The translations under genes and the position numbers were made by a program. Positions 1 through 8,021 of a DNA stretch of 32,330 nt are shown here, one piece after another. The number at the start of each line of letters is the position of its first letter. Within the stretch, counting starts at the first letter, position 1. The notes beneath the pieces were generated by a model that ran no database searches, was not told where the DNA came from, and saw only the letters and a program-made list of their open reading frames with translations. Source of the stretch: Acidiphilium iwatense (GTDB lineage: Bacteria > Pseudomonadota > Alphaproteobacteria > Acetobacterales > Acetobacteraceae); the NCBI RefSeq assembly GCF_021556475.1, contig NZ_JAKGBZ010000039.1, positions 1-32,330 on the forward strand. The letters run 5' to 3'.

Positions 1-81
1 ACGTGATTCGCTGCCTTGCGTGTTCGATTCGAGACCCACCACCCGCCTCCACGAGTCAGAATCTCTACCCACTCACACGCG

Positions 82-264
82 TCAACGAATCGCTGCAAGA
101 ATTTTGTGACACAGTAAGATTAGGGAGCCGTACTCGTCACAAATTTTAACCAGGCATGAATCTATTTGATTTTTGAGAGTGGCGTAATAAACAGGAACCG
201 CAGAGATCAATTTCTCCAAAATCAATCTTTCGATTTCAGTTAAACCCCTCATATCATTACTCAT
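82..264 (-). CDS. Short hypothetical ORF, probably truncated immunity-type protein
   Basis: A 60-residue ORF in AT-rich DNA. The first half (LTEIERLILEKL) is amphipathic and protein-like. It resembles the start of small proteins (DUF6984-like, from memory) often found downstream of polymorphic toxins. Those proteins are about twice as long, so this copy probably loses its frame after the DEYGSL stretch; the last dozen residues look unrelated. It is the last of a run of minus-strand fragments behind a toxin C-terminus (1091-1795), which suggests an orphan immunity gene. Base composition differs from the GC-rich rest of the window. The family assignment is tentative and no function is claimed. 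Confidence 0.4.
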   Translation of the reverse strand: MSNDMRGLTEIERLILEKLISAVPVYYATLKNQIDSCLVKICDEYGSLILLCHKILAAIR

Positions 265-297
265 TTTCCATCTCCGTAATATTTACAACGGATGTCA

Positions 298-469
298 TTA
301 TGGTTTCGGATAATAGGTTCCAATATTTAATGACCCGTTTGGAAGTGGGTAAGCTCTGTATTCGTAATTTTCAGTGTCGATAAAAATGCTCCATGAACTC
401 TCCCTCAATTATAACGTGATCACTCCCGATGCGGTTGAACAAGCAAGCAAATTTTCTGTATAACCTCGC
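298..469 (-). pseudogene. Frameshifted remnant of a small protein
   Basis: Two adjoining minus-strand reading frames look like one broken protein. From 469 down to a stop at 371-373, the frame encodes a segment containing NRIGSDHVIIEGEFM. In another frame, from about 393 down to a stop at 298-300, it continues with FIDTENYEYRAYPLPNGS. Joining the two at about 380-393 gives a plausible acidic, aromatic-rich domain of about 55 residues with no good start codon. Its position between the Sel1 gene and the next short ORF fits a decayed immunity or toxin fragment. The family is not recognised. Confidence 0.4.
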
Positions 470-477
470 TTAATTGA

Positions 478-1104
478 TCACTGAAAATATTTTTCATCAA
501 GCGGTATATTTCTTGTTTTCCGCATAAGAATATCTATTTGATAATAAAAAAGATTAAAAAAAACACAAACTCCTTGAAGCTTCCCCAGAATTCCAAAATT
601 GTTAAATAACAAGACATGTGCCAAATCTTTTTTAGCCCACACATTTCCCATCTTAGCTGCAATTTCTAGCAGTTCACGGGCCTTTCGATAATCTTTTTTT
701 ACATATTCTCCTAAAAGATACATGCTTGCAAGCCGGTATATGGATGGAGCATATCCATCTGTTGCTCCCCAAGAGAAAGCGTCGAAAGCTGAAGAATAGT
801 CACCTATTCTGTCAAATCCCTTTCCAAAAAACAATGATGCTTTACTCAAGTGTGCAGCTTTCGCAAGTTCGTTCCAACGTTTTGCTCTTTCGTGTATGTC
901 ATCCAACTCAATACCACGCGCGAACATATCAGAAATATATAAAAGGCTTGCCTTCGACCCCTTGGCTGCAAAACACTCTAGCGCTAAAAAAGATTTGATG
1001 CGATCGGTAGACCTCATTCGGTACGCTTCGTTTACCATTGTCAGGTCAGGCTCGCTGCGTAAATCAGAAATTTGCATTTGATTATCCAAATTATCGTTCG
1101 TCAT
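478..1104 (-). CDS. Sel1-repeat protein, possible immunity protein
   Basis: The protein has Sel1-like (TPR-related) repeats in its C-terminal half. Paired helices carry the repeat pattern around GYAPSIYRLASMYLLGEY and KDYRKARELLEIAAKMGN, followed by a hydrophobic tail (FFNLFYYQIDILM). The ATG at 1104 is preferred over the more upstream start at 1326. Upstream of it the frame only mirrors the toxin fragment, and 1104 gives a 14-bp overlap with the end of that fragment (1091), as expected for translational coupling. Sel1 proteins are frequently immunity partners or adaptor scaffolds; here the position directly behind a toxin C-terminus supports an immunity role. That is inference. The gene is AT-rich with codon use unlike its neighbours, consistent with horizontal transfer. 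Confidence 0.6.
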   Translation of the reverse strand: MTNDNLDNQMQISDLRSEPDLTMVNEAYRMRSTDRIKSFLALECFAAKGSKASLLYISDMFARGIELDDIHERAKRWNELAKAAHLSKASLFFGKGFDRIGDYSSAFDAFSWGATDGYAPSIYRLASMYLLGEYVKKDYRKARELLEIAAKMGNVWAKKDLAHVLLFNNFGILGKLQGVCVFFNLFYYQIDILMRKTRNIPLDEKYFQ

Positions 1105-1795
1105 TTGGCATTGAAATTGTTTGTTCTGGGGGAGGTAGCACTTGTATTTCTTCTGTCTCTGGTAGTTCGGCATACGGATTAAATTTTGGTACATTGGCTT
1201 GGCATATAGAAAAGAGGCATAATGCTTTGAAAGTGAGGCTCCGTAGATCTGCGATTTCTTCCGGGGCGCCATTGAATGGTGAGGCTCCCGGACCGGTTTG
1301 CCCGCTTTGGCTGAATGTAGGTCCATACGGCTGGCTTGAATTCCCTCCGATCAGGCTATCATAGAGATTCTGTGTTTCATTGATGGCTGCACCGAATGCA
1401 GTATTCACCTGATTGCCGACCCAGTCCAACCCCTGGGCGATCTGGCCGACGACCGGGATGCCGTCAATTCCGCCTTGGCTGCCGTTGTTGTTTCCCGCCT
1501 GCGTTGCGCCCCTGAAGAGATAGGTAAAGGCCCCGGTCAAGGCGCCGTTGCCGAATTTGCCGCCGCCGAGGACGGATGCGACTCCGCCCGCAACGCTTTC
1601 GGTGACGACGGTATCATAGTTGCCATGGAGGGCAAGTTCGGGTCCGGCAGCGGCGCTGAACCCGGCGGAGACGGTGCTTCGGTGTGAAGGAGATCCAAAG
1701 CGGCGAGGAGATCGGCTTCGACGAGGCTGGAGCGATGGACCGGCTTCACGCCGGAGGCCGCACGCGCTTTCGCAGGGTGCGGAAATGTGCCGCAT
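1091..1795 (-). pseudogene. C-terminal fragment of a polymorphic/two-partner secreted toxin
   Basis: Residues around 70-95 (ESVAGGVASVLGGGKFGNGA, then LTGAFTYLF) match the conserved segment just before the variable toxin tip in haemagglutinin/Rhs-type polymorphic toxins. The following 130 residues are Gly/Asn-rich and end in an unrecognised tail with FKALCLFSICQ. The first 40 residues are an Arg/Ser/Pro-rich out-of-frame read. In another frame (1749 to about 1690) the DNA encodes a more natural SSLVEADLLAALDLLHTE, so a frameshift near 1685 probably separates it from SAGFSAAAGPEL. No secretion domain or long N-terminal repeat region is present, so this is a truncated tail. It overlaps the Sel1 gene by 14 bp. 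Confidence 0.55.
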
Positions 1796-1843
1796 CCATC
1801 TTATACAACCGCCGTAGCCTACGACTCACGCCTGACGCCAACT

Positions 1844-2053
1844 CGTCATTGCGACGGCGAGCTTGCGAGGCGGAAGCAATCCAGCTTTTTCGGGTAAAAT
1901 ACAGAAAAAGTGGGTTACCTCCGCGTCGTTTCCAGCAACCCCTTGGATTGCCGGAACCTTTCGGCGCTCCGCCACGTCGGCGGAGCTGTCCAAGGTTCCA
2001 TCGGCGTCAGCCGATGGAAAGACAGCGGAGGTTGACGCCTGCTCGCAATGACG
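1844..2053. repeat. Interspersed structured repeat with inverted ends
   Basis: The 11-bp end CGTCATTGCGA (1844-1854) is repeated inverted as TCGCAATGACG (2043-2053), bounding 210 bp. The ends resemble the widespread bacterial repeat that contains CATTGCGAGC...GCAATCCAG. Inside lies a nested cruciform: GGAACCTT (1953-1960) pairs with AAGGTTCC (1992-1999), enclosing GCTCCGCC (1966-1973) pairing with GGCGGAGC (1979-1986). CCATCGGC/GCCGATGG (1998-2017) makes a second hairpin that competes for two bases. No coding frame is convincing here. It looks like a MITE-like or REP-like element inserted between the toxin remnant and the housekeeping genes. Confidence 0.65.
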
Positions 2054-2084
2054 GGGTGATGGGCATTGTCCAGGGCGGCCGGTA

Positions 2085-2294
2085 TTACTTCGCGACCATC
2101 ACGTCCGAGGCCTTGATGACCGCGATCGCGTCTTCACCCGGCTTGAGCGCCAGATCGTCGATTGCCTCGTTCGTGATCGACGCGGTAATGACCACGCCAT
2201 TGCCGATGTCGAGCTTCACGTGGCCGGTCGTCTGACCCTTCTCCACGCTGAGCAGTTTGCCTTTGATCTGATTGCGCGCGCTGAGTTTCATCAT
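2085..2294 (-). CDS. Molbindin (TOBE/Mop domain protein)
   Basis: A 69-residue single Mop/TOBE domain with LSARNQIKGKLLSVEKG near the start and ITASITNEAIDDLALKPG in the middle, ending VIKASDVMVAK. This is the usual length and pattern of stand-alone molbindins, cytoplasmic oligomers that bind molybdate or tungstate oxyanions for storage or delivery. Two adjacent ATG codons (2294 and 2291) are possible starts. It lies downstream of glnA in the same direction, but a terminator at 2396-2428 separates them, so it is probably transcribed alone. Another molybdenum-related gene, moaB, lies at the far end of the window; there is no evidence that the two are linked. Confidence 0.85.
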   Translation of the reverse strand: MMKLSARNQIKGKLLSVEKGQTTGHVKLDIGNGVVITASITNEAIDDLALKPGEDAIAVIKASDVMVAK

Positions 2295-2395
2295 GATTTC
2301 GTCTCCAGATCATTGTCTCGAATTAGGGGGGCGCTTCGAGCGATATTTCTCTCAGGCTATATCGAGAACCGGCTGCGGGTGCAATGCAATCGCAA

Positions 2396-2428
2396 ATAAG
2401 AAAGACCGATCCGGTCGCCCGGATCGGC
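2396..2428 (-). terminator. Rho-independent terminator of glnA
   Basis: On the minus strand, CCGATCCG and CGGATCGG (2420-2427 and 2406-2413) form an 8-bp perfect stem with a 6-nt loop. It is followed by a T-rich tail, TCTTTCTTATT. It sits 23 bp past the glnA stop, the expected place for the operon end. Confidence 0.8.
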
Positions 2429-2450
2429 CTTCGTCATCCCCGCTATCCGA

Positions 2451-3884
2451 TCAGGCCGAGTAGTACATCTCGAATTCGACCGGGTGGGGCGTGTGCTCGA
2501 AGCGGAACACCTCTTCCCATTTCAGATCGATATAGGATTCGATCTGGTCCTTGCTGAACACGTCGCCGGCGAGCAGGAAATCGTGATCGGCGGCGAGCGC
2601 GCCCAGCGCTTCGCGCAGGCTGCCGCAGACGGTCGGGATGCCGTGCAGCTCCTCGGGCGGCAGATCGTAGAGGTTCTTGTCTATCGGGTCGCCCGGATGG
2701 ATCTTGTTCTTGATGCCGTCCAGGCCCGCCATCGCCATGGCGGCGAAGGCGAGATAGGGATTTGCCGTCGGGTCGGGGAAACGCACTTCGACGCGCTTGG
2801 CCTTCGGGCTGGTCGCATACGGGATACGGCACGCCGCCGAGCGGTTGCGCGACGAATAGGCGAGCAGAACCGGCGCTTCGAAGCCGGGAATCAGGCGCTT
2901 GTAGCTGTTGGTGCTCGGGTTGGTGAAGGCGTTGAGCGCCTTGGCGTGCTTGATGATGCCCCCGATGTAATAGAGGCACATCTCCGACAGGTCGGCATAG
3001 CCGTTGCCGGCGAAGAGCGGCTTGCCGCCTTTCCAGATCGACTGATGGGTGTGCATGCCCGAACCGTTATCGGCATAGATCGGCTTGGGCATGAAGGTCG
3101 CGGTCTTGCCGTAGGAATGCGCGACGTTGTGGACGCAGTATTTATAGATCTGCATCTGGTCGGCCATTTTCGTCAGCGGACCGAATTTGGTGCCCAATTC
3201 GTGCTGCGACTGCGCGACCTCGTGGTGGTGCTTCTCGATCGGCAGGCCCATTTCGCCCATGGTCGCGAGCATTTCGGCGCGCAGATCGCTCTCGGAATCG
3301 ACCGGCGGCACCGGGAAATAGCCGCCCTTGACCACGGGGCGATGGCCCATATTGCCTTCGGGGTAATCCTTCAGCGAGGCTTGCGGGCCCTCCATGCTGT
3401 CGATCTGATAGATGCCGTAATTGCCGCCGGTGCCGAACTTGACCGAATCGAACACGAAGAATTCGGCTTCCGCGCCGATCAGGATGGTATCGCCGACGCC
3501 CGACGCCTTCACATAGGCTTCGACCTTCTTCGCGGTCGAGCGCGGATCGCGCGAATAGGAAAGCCCGGTCGAGGGCTCCAGAATGTCGCAGAACAGGATC
3601 ATCGACGGCTTCGCGGAGAACGGATCCATCACCGCGGTCTCGGCGTCCGGCATCAGAATCATGTCGCTTTCGTTGATCACCTTCCAGCCGGCGATCGAGG
3701 AGCCGTCGAACATGATGCCGTCGCGGAACGCATCCTCGTCCATCGTCGAGATGTGCTGGGCGGTGTGCTGCCACTTGCCGCGCGGATCGGTGAACCGGAG
3801 GTCGACATATTCGGCGCCGTGCTCCTTCATCATTGCCAGCGCCTTGCTGATTGCGTCGCCGCTACCGGCGGGCTTTTTCGCCAT
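2451..3884 (-). CDS. glnA: Glutamine synthetase, type I
   Basis: Cytoplasmic dodecameric enzyme that makes glutamine from glutamate, ammonia and ATP. At 477 residues it has the usual GSI length. Visible motifs are FDGSS (59-63), the metal/ATP site NGSGMHTH (273-280), and Tyr406 in [10 protein letters not shown], the expected adenylylation site for GlnE control. The start is supported by a GAGGA ribosome-binding site just upstream. It follows glnB in the same direction with only a 66-bp gap that holds a strong hairpin, so glnB-glnA is an operon, the standard alphaproteobacterial arrangement under nitrogen control. A good terminator follows the gene. Confidence 0.97.
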   Translation of the reverse strand: MAKKPAGSGDAISKALAMMKEHGAEYVDLRFTDPRGKWQHTAQHISTMDEDAFRDGIMFDGSSIAGWKVINESDMILMPDAETAVMDPFSAKPSMILFCDILEPSTGLSYSRDPRSTAKKVEAYVKASGVGDTILIGAEAEFFVFDSVKFGTGGNYGIYQIDSMEGPQASLKDYPEGNMGHRPVVKGGYFPVPPVDSESDLRAEMLATMGEMGLPIEKHHHEVAQSQHELGTKFGPLTKMADQMQIYKYCVHNVAHSYGKTATFMPKPIYADNGSGMHTHQSIWKGGKPLFAGNGYADLSEMCLYYIGGIIKHAKALNAFTNPSTNSYKRLIPGFEAPVLLAYSSRNRSAACRIPYATSPKAKRVEVRFPDPTANPYLAFAAMAMAGLDGIKNKIHPGDPIDKNLYDLPPEELHGIPTVCGSLREALGALAADHDFLLAGDVFSKDQIESYIDLKWEEVFRFEHTPHPVEFEMYYSA

Positions 3885-3911
3885 GTTAGTCCTCGCTGCT
3901 CGTCAGATTAT

Positions 3912-3932
3912 GATGCCGCACGATGCGGCATC
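3912..3932 (-). promoter_or_regulatory. Intercistronic hairpin between glnB and glnA
   Basis: GATGCCGCA (3912-3920) and TGCGGCATC (3924-3932) are perfect inverted repeats around a 3-nt loop, in the glnB-glnA gap. No T-tract follows on the minus strand, so it is more likely an mRNA stability/processing element or weak attenuator that sets the glnB:glnA ratio than a full terminator. Confidence 0.55.
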
Positions 3933-3950
3933 GTGGTTGTTGGTTGGAAA

Positions 3951-4325
<375 letters not shown>

Positions 4326-4384
4326 TTACTGGTTATCGGCGAGCCTATGCGCGCACCAGCCACACGCGGCCGGCGACCTCGTGA

Positions 4385-4401
4385 TGCATGAGCCGTGCCA
4401 A
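4385..4401 (-). promoter_or_regulatory. Sigma-54 promoter of glnB-glnA
   Basis: On the minus strand the sequence reads TTGGCACG-GCTC-ATGCA. It matches the RpoN consensus TTGGCACG-N4-TTGCA at all but one position, including the GG (-24) and GC (-12) pairs. A transcript would start near 4374, about 85 nt before the glnB ATG. This fits NtrC/RpoN control of glnBA. A clear NtrC palindrome was not found. Confidence 0.75.
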
Positions 4402-4449
4402 ATTCCGGCTGCGTGCGGCTTGGCGAGGTTGCCCAACCGATCGGCACGA

Positions 4450-4487
4450 TTTATGCCTAAAATTACGTCATTTTATGCCTAAAATTA
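4450..4487. promoter_or_regulatory. Tandem 16-bp direct repeat, probable regulator site
   Basis: TTTATGCCTAAAATTA occurs identically at 4450-4465 and 4472-4487, a 22-bp period, which places both copies on the same face of the DNA. It lies between glnB (leftward) and the aminotransferase gene (rightward), about 50 bp upstream of the glnB sigma-54 promoter and about 80 bp upstream of the aminotransferase start. It could bind an activator or the nearby Lrp/AsnC protein; the binding protein is unknown. Confidence 0.6.
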
Positions 4488-4566
4488 AACCAGAGCGACC
4501 AAACCCTCTTGCTCTTCCAGGATTGCACGCGATACTGAACGCGCGCAGTTTCAGGAGGGTAAGGAC

Positions 4567-5754
4567 GTGAAATCGCCGAACCAGTTGCTTGACGCCATCG
4601 GTACGACGATCTTTACGGTCATGTCGGCCCTGGCGGTGCAGCACGGCGCGATCAATCTCGGCCAGGGTTTCCCCGATACCGACGGCCCGGCCGACATCAT
4701 CGACGCGGCGGCGAACGCCCTGCGCGATGGGCGCAACCAGTACCCGCCGCTTGCCGGCGTGCCTGAACTGCGCCAGGCGGTTGCTGCCGCCAATGACCGG
4801 TTTTACGGGATCAAGGCCGATCCGGGCACGGATATCATCGTCACCTCCGGCGCGACCGAGGCGATCACCGCCTGCCTGATGGCGCTGCTCGATCCCGGTG
4901 ACGAGGTGGTGCTGATCGAACCGCTCTACGACACCTATCTGCCGGTGGTGAAGCTGCTCGGCGCGGTGCCTCGGCTGGTTCGCCTGAACCCGCCGGACTG
5001 GGTGCTGCCGCGCGCCGATCTCGAAGCCGCCTTCGGCCCCAGAACCAAACTTCTGCTCCTCAATTCCCCGATGAACCCGACCGGCAAGGTGTTTTCCGCC
5101 GACGAACTCGGCTTCATCGCGGGGCTGCTCGCGCGCCACGACGCCTATGCGGTGTGCGACGAGGTCTATGAGCATCTGATTTTCGACGGCGCGAAGCACA
5201 TTCCGCTGATGAGCCTGCCGCGGATGCGCGAGCGTTGCGCGCGGATCGGCAGTGCCGGCAAGACCTTCAGCCTCACCGGCTGGAAGGTGGGTTACATTAC
5301 CGCCCCGCGACACCTCGCCGCGATCATCGCCCGCGCGCATCAGAACCTGACCTTCACCACCCCGCCCAATCTGCAGCGCGCGGTCGCCGTCGGCCTCGCA
5401 AAGGACGATGCGTATTTCGAGGGCCTCGCCGCCGATCTCGCGGCCAAACGCGATTGTCTTTCCGCAGGTCTGAGCGCCATTGGTTTTCAGGTGCTGCCGA
5501 CCGCGGGTTCCTATTTCGTAACCGCGGATTTTTCGCCTTTGGACTTTGCCGGCGATGACACGGCATTCTGCCGCCAAATCACCGAGCACGCCGGCGTCGC
5601 GGCGATCCCGGTCTCGGCTTTCTATGCCGGCGAGGCGCCGCGCCATTACGCGCGCTTCGCGTTCTGCAAGCGCGACGATGTGCTCGACGAGGCGATCAGC
5701 CGCCTGTCAGCGCATTTTCGCGCGACCGCCCCGCTCCGGGCCGCCGGAGACTGA
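4567..5754 (+). CDS. Class I/II pyridoxal-phosphate aminotransferase
   Basis: Fold type I aminotransferase, 395 residues. Lys232 in SAGKTFSLTGWKVGY binds the cofactor. NSPMNPTGKV (166-175), Asp198 in CDEVYEHL and the C-terminal Arg in YARFAFCKR complete the site. The overall pattern is closest to the kynurenine/methionine/aromatic aminotransferase group (YbdL/KAT-like). It starts at a GTG with AGGAGGG seven bases upstream. Downstream and convergent is an Lrp/AsnC gene, itself divergent from 4-hydroxyphenylpyruvate dioxygenase. A natural job is therefore tyrosine to 4-hydroxyphenylpyruvate (inference from context). Substrate specificity cannot be read from the sequence. Confidence 0.88.
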   Translation: MKSPNQLLDAIGTTIFTVMSALAVQHGAINLGQGFPDTDGPADIIDAAANALRDGRNQYPPLAGVPELRQAVAAANDRFYGIKADPGTDIIVTSGATEAITACLMALLDPGDEVVLIEPLYDTYLPVVKLLGAVPRLVRLNPPDWVLPRADLEAAFGPRTKLLLLNSPMNPTGKVFSADELGFIAGLLARHDAYAVCDEVYEHLIFDGAKHIPLMSLPRMRERCARIGSAGKTFSLTGWKVGYITAPRHLAAIIARAHQNLTFTTPPNLQRAVAVGLAKDDAYFEGLAADLAAKRDCLSAGLSAIGFQVLPTAGSYFVTADFSPLDFAGDDTAFCRQITEHAGVAAIPVSAFYAGEAPRHYARFAFCKRDDVLDEAISRLSAHFRATAPLRAAGD

Positions 5755-5758
5755 GAAT

Positions 5759-6241
5759 TCAGCGCAACCCGGCGAGCGGCAGATGCCGGGTTTCCTTGAG
5801 GCGTTCCAGCACCAGGGATGAGCACACCTGGGCGACGCTGTCGTGCGGGAGCAGAATGTCATTCACCAGGATGGCGAGGTCGGGCAGGCCCGGAAGTGCT
5901 GCCTTGAGCACGTAGTCGGGGTCGCCTGTCATCGCATAGGCTTCCTGGATGACATCAACCCGCGCGACGAGGTCGCGGAAGCGGCTGGCATTGTCCTTCG
6001 AATGCTTCGACAGCGACACCTGGATCAGGACGATCATCCCGAAGCCGAGCGCCTCGGCCGATAACCGCGCCTCGTAGCCGCGGATCACGCCCGCCGCTTC
6101 CAGCGCGATACGCCGGCGCGAGCATTGCGAGGCGGACAGGCCGACCCGCTCGCCGAGTTGCTGATTGGTCAGCCTTCCGTCCTGCTGAAGGCTGGCGAGC
6201 AGGCGCAGGTCGAAGCCGTCGAGATTGATCGATTCGCGCAT
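5759..6241 (-). CDS. Lrp/AsnC-family transcriptional regulator
   Basis: A 160-residue two-domain regulator. The N-terminal winged HTH is at residues 8-60 (LDGFDLRLLASLQQDGRLTN, then NQQLGERVGLSASQCSRRR), followed by the RAM/effector-binding domain with VIQEAYAMTGDPDYVLKA. The family binds amino acids and controls amino-acid metabolism genes, often divergent neighbours. Here it is divergent from the 4-hydroxyphenylpyruvate dioxygenase gene and convergent with an aminotransferase, so sensing of tyrosine or phenylalanine is a reasonable inference. The 125-bp intergenic gap to the dioxygenase start contains an AT-rich stretch (6243-6254) suited to Lrp binding. Start ATG at 6241. Confidence 0.88.
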   Translation of the reverse strand: MRESINLDGFDLRLLASLQQDGRLTNQQLGERVGLSASQCSRRRIALEAAGVIRGYEARLSAEALGFGMIVLIQVSLSKHSKDNASRFRDLVARVDVIQEAYAMTGDPDYVLKAALPGLPDLAILVNDILLPHDSVAQVCSSLVLERLKETRHLPLAGLR

Positions 6242-6366
6242 GATTTTATTTTATTCCGCGTAATCCGTGCATTCAAGTGGTTATGACTCCGCGTTTTGCA
6301 CACATTATGCTGCGAATTGCGACTATCGTGCGCTGGCGCGTTCGATTTCAGGAGGAGCAGCGAAAA

Positions 6367-7497
6367 ATGGGGCCGTTTCCGCACGACGCCGAGCCTTCGG
6401 TGATTTCCGATCAGAATCCGGCTGGCACCGACGGGTTCGGTTTCGTCGAATTCGCCCATCCCGATCCGCGGGCGCTGCACACGCTGTTCTGGACCATGGG
6501 GTTCGCCGCCGTCGCCCGGCACCGCACCAAGGCGATCACCCTCTACCGTCAGGGCGACGTGAATTACCTGATCAACGAGGAACCGGACAGCCACGCGACG
6601 CGCTTCGCGGCGCAGCACGGCCCCTGCGCGTCATCGATGGCGTTTCGCGTGGTCGATGCCGGCCATGCCTGGCGCCACGCGATCGCCAACGGCACGGAGG
6701 CCGCCGACGCGACAAACGGGTCGCTCGCGATGACCGTGCCGGCGATCAAGGGGATCGGCGGCTCGCTGATCTATTTCCTGGACCGTTACGGCGCGCGCGG
6801 ATCGGCCTTCGAGGATGAATTCATTTGGCTCGATGACGCCGACCCGCGACCGGAGGGGCAAGGGCTCCATTACATCGACCACCTCACCCATAATGTCGGG
6901 CGCGGCCGGATGGATGTGTGGTCCGGCTTCTACGAGCGGATCTTCAATTTCCGGGAAATTCGCTATTTCGACATCAAGGGCGAATATACCGGCTTGTTTT
7001 CCCGCGCGCTGACCAGCCCGGACGGCAAGATCCGGATTCCGATCAACGAATCCGCCGACGAGACCAGCCAGATCGCGGAATATCTCCACCAGTACAAGGG
7101 AGAAGGCATTCAGCACATCGCCTGCGGCTGCCACGACATTCATGCGAGCGTGGAAGCGCTGCGGATGCGCGGGCTTGCCTTCATGCCGGCACCGCCCGCG
7201 ACCTATTATGAACGCGTGGACGCGCGAGTGCCGGGCCACGGCGAGGATCTCGCGCGGCTTGAGCACAACGGCATCCTGATCGATGGCGAGGGCGCGGTTG
7301 CCGCCGGGGCCGCGGAAGGGCGGATGACCAAGGTGCTGCTGCAGATTTTTTCAGCAACCGTGGTCGGGCCGATCTTTTTCGAGTTCATCCAGCGCAAGGG
7401 CGACGAGGGTTTCGGCGAAGGCAATTTCCGCGCTTTGTTCCTGTCGATCGAGGAAGATCAGTTCCGGCGCGGCGTGCTGGCCCGTCCGGCTGCCTGA
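6367..7497 (+). CDS. hpd: 4-hydroxyphenylpyruvate dioxygenase
   Basis: Fe(II)-dependent dioxygenase that converts 4-hydroxyphenylpyruvate to homogentisate in tyrosine breakdown. It has two vicinal-oxygen-chelate domains. Iron ligands are visible as His172 (YIDHLTHNV), His250 (GIQHIACG) and Glu339 (IFFEFIQRKGDEGFGEGNF). At 376 residues from the ATG at 6367 it has family length, and GGAGGAG lies 10 bases upstream; earlier in-frame starts from 6277 add an arginine-rich leader not found in the family. It is divergent from the Lrp/AsnC regulator. The next enzyme, homogentisate dioxygenase, is not in the window. Confidence 0.95.
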   Translation: MGPFPHDAEPSVISDQNPAGTDGFGFVEFAHPDPRALHTLFWTMGFAAVARHRTKAITLYRQGDVNYLINEEPDSHATRFAAQHGPCASSMAFRVVDAGHAWRHAIANGTEAADATNGSLAMTVPAIKGIGGSLIYFLDRYGARGSAFEDEFIWLDDADPRPEGQGLHYIDHLTHNVGRGRMDVWSGFYERIFNFREIRYFDIKGEYTGLFSRALTSPDGKIRIPINESADETSQIAEYLHQYKGEGIQHIACGCHDIHASVEALRMRGLAFMPAPPATYYERVDARVPGHGEDLARLEHNGILIDGEGAVAAGAAEGRMTKVLLQIFSATVVGPIFFEFIQRKGDEGFGEGNFRALFLSIEEDQFRRGVLARPAA

Positions 7498-7504
7498 GTG
7501 TGCC

Positions 7505-7523
7505 GTCGCACCGTTCGTGCGAC
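7505..7523. terminator. Hairpin between convergent genes
   Basis: GTCGCAC (7505-7511) and GTGCGAC (7517-7523) form a 7-bp stem with a 5-nt loop, exactly filling the gap between the end of the dioxygenase gene and the stop of the GFA gene. No T-tract is present on either side, so termination here is only a suggestion from position. Confidence 0.4.
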
Positions 7524-7916
7524 CTACTCCTCAAAGCGACCCGTAGCGTCACGATCACGGTCATATCGTCTCGTGAGTGGAAACGGCGGCAACCAGGACT
7601 CGCGACGGACGATCCAGCTTTCGTGGGTTGGCATCAACTGATCCGGGGCATCCAGAGATCCCAGGTTCATTTCGATTTCGTCTGCGCTACGTGCAAAAAC
7701 AGACGAGCCGCAGCGGGGACAGAAAAACCGCCCGGCGTAGTCACGTGTTTCACCATCGATCGTCACCGCATCCTGAGGGAACACCGCAGAAGCGTGAAAA
7801 AGGGCTCCATGATGCTTGCGACAGTCGAGGCAATGACAAAAGCCGACCCGGTATGGGAGTCCCGACGCCACAATTCGGACATTGCCGCACAGGCAACCGC
7901 CGATGAATCGGTCCAT
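7524..7916 (-). CDS. GFA/CENP-V family zinc protein
   Basis: A small 130-residue protein of the glutathione-dependent formaldehyde-activating (GFA, CENP-V) fold. Zinc-binding cysteines are seen at Cys8, Cys10 (GGCLCG), Cys27, Cys29, Cys32 (CHCLDC) and Cys66, Cys69 (CPRCG). Many GFA members have no proven link to formaldehyde, so the function is open. It stands alone between the dioxygenase and the RpiR regulator. A second, longer GFA gene occurs within the inositol island (22769-23272) and is a better candidate for formaldehyde handling. Confidence 0.85.
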   Translation of the reverse strand: MDRFIGGCLCGNVRIVASGLPYRVGFCHCLDCRKHHGALFHASAVFPQDAVTIDGETRDYAGRFFCPRCGSSVFARSADEIEMNLGSLDAPDQLMPTHESWIVRRESWLPPFPLTRRYDRDRDATGRFEE

Positions 7917-8021
7917 GCTTCGTCTCCTCTAAATGTCTGTCCAGACCGCAAATCAAACATATGACAAGACACTTGGCCCGCTATCCGCTTTCTTGAAAAA
8001 CTCCGAGAACCTTTTCTGAAT

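Noticed and set aside
1-60. tRNA/tmRNA-like 3' end (TTCGATTC followed by GCCTCCA)
   Set aside because: The stem bases flanking the TTCGATT loop do not pair (GCGTG against CGAGA), and no acceptor stem partner is visible.
1844-2053. Possible coding frames through the repeat region
   Set aside because: Frames are short, cross the inverted repeats and resemble no protein; the structure is better explained as a repeat element.
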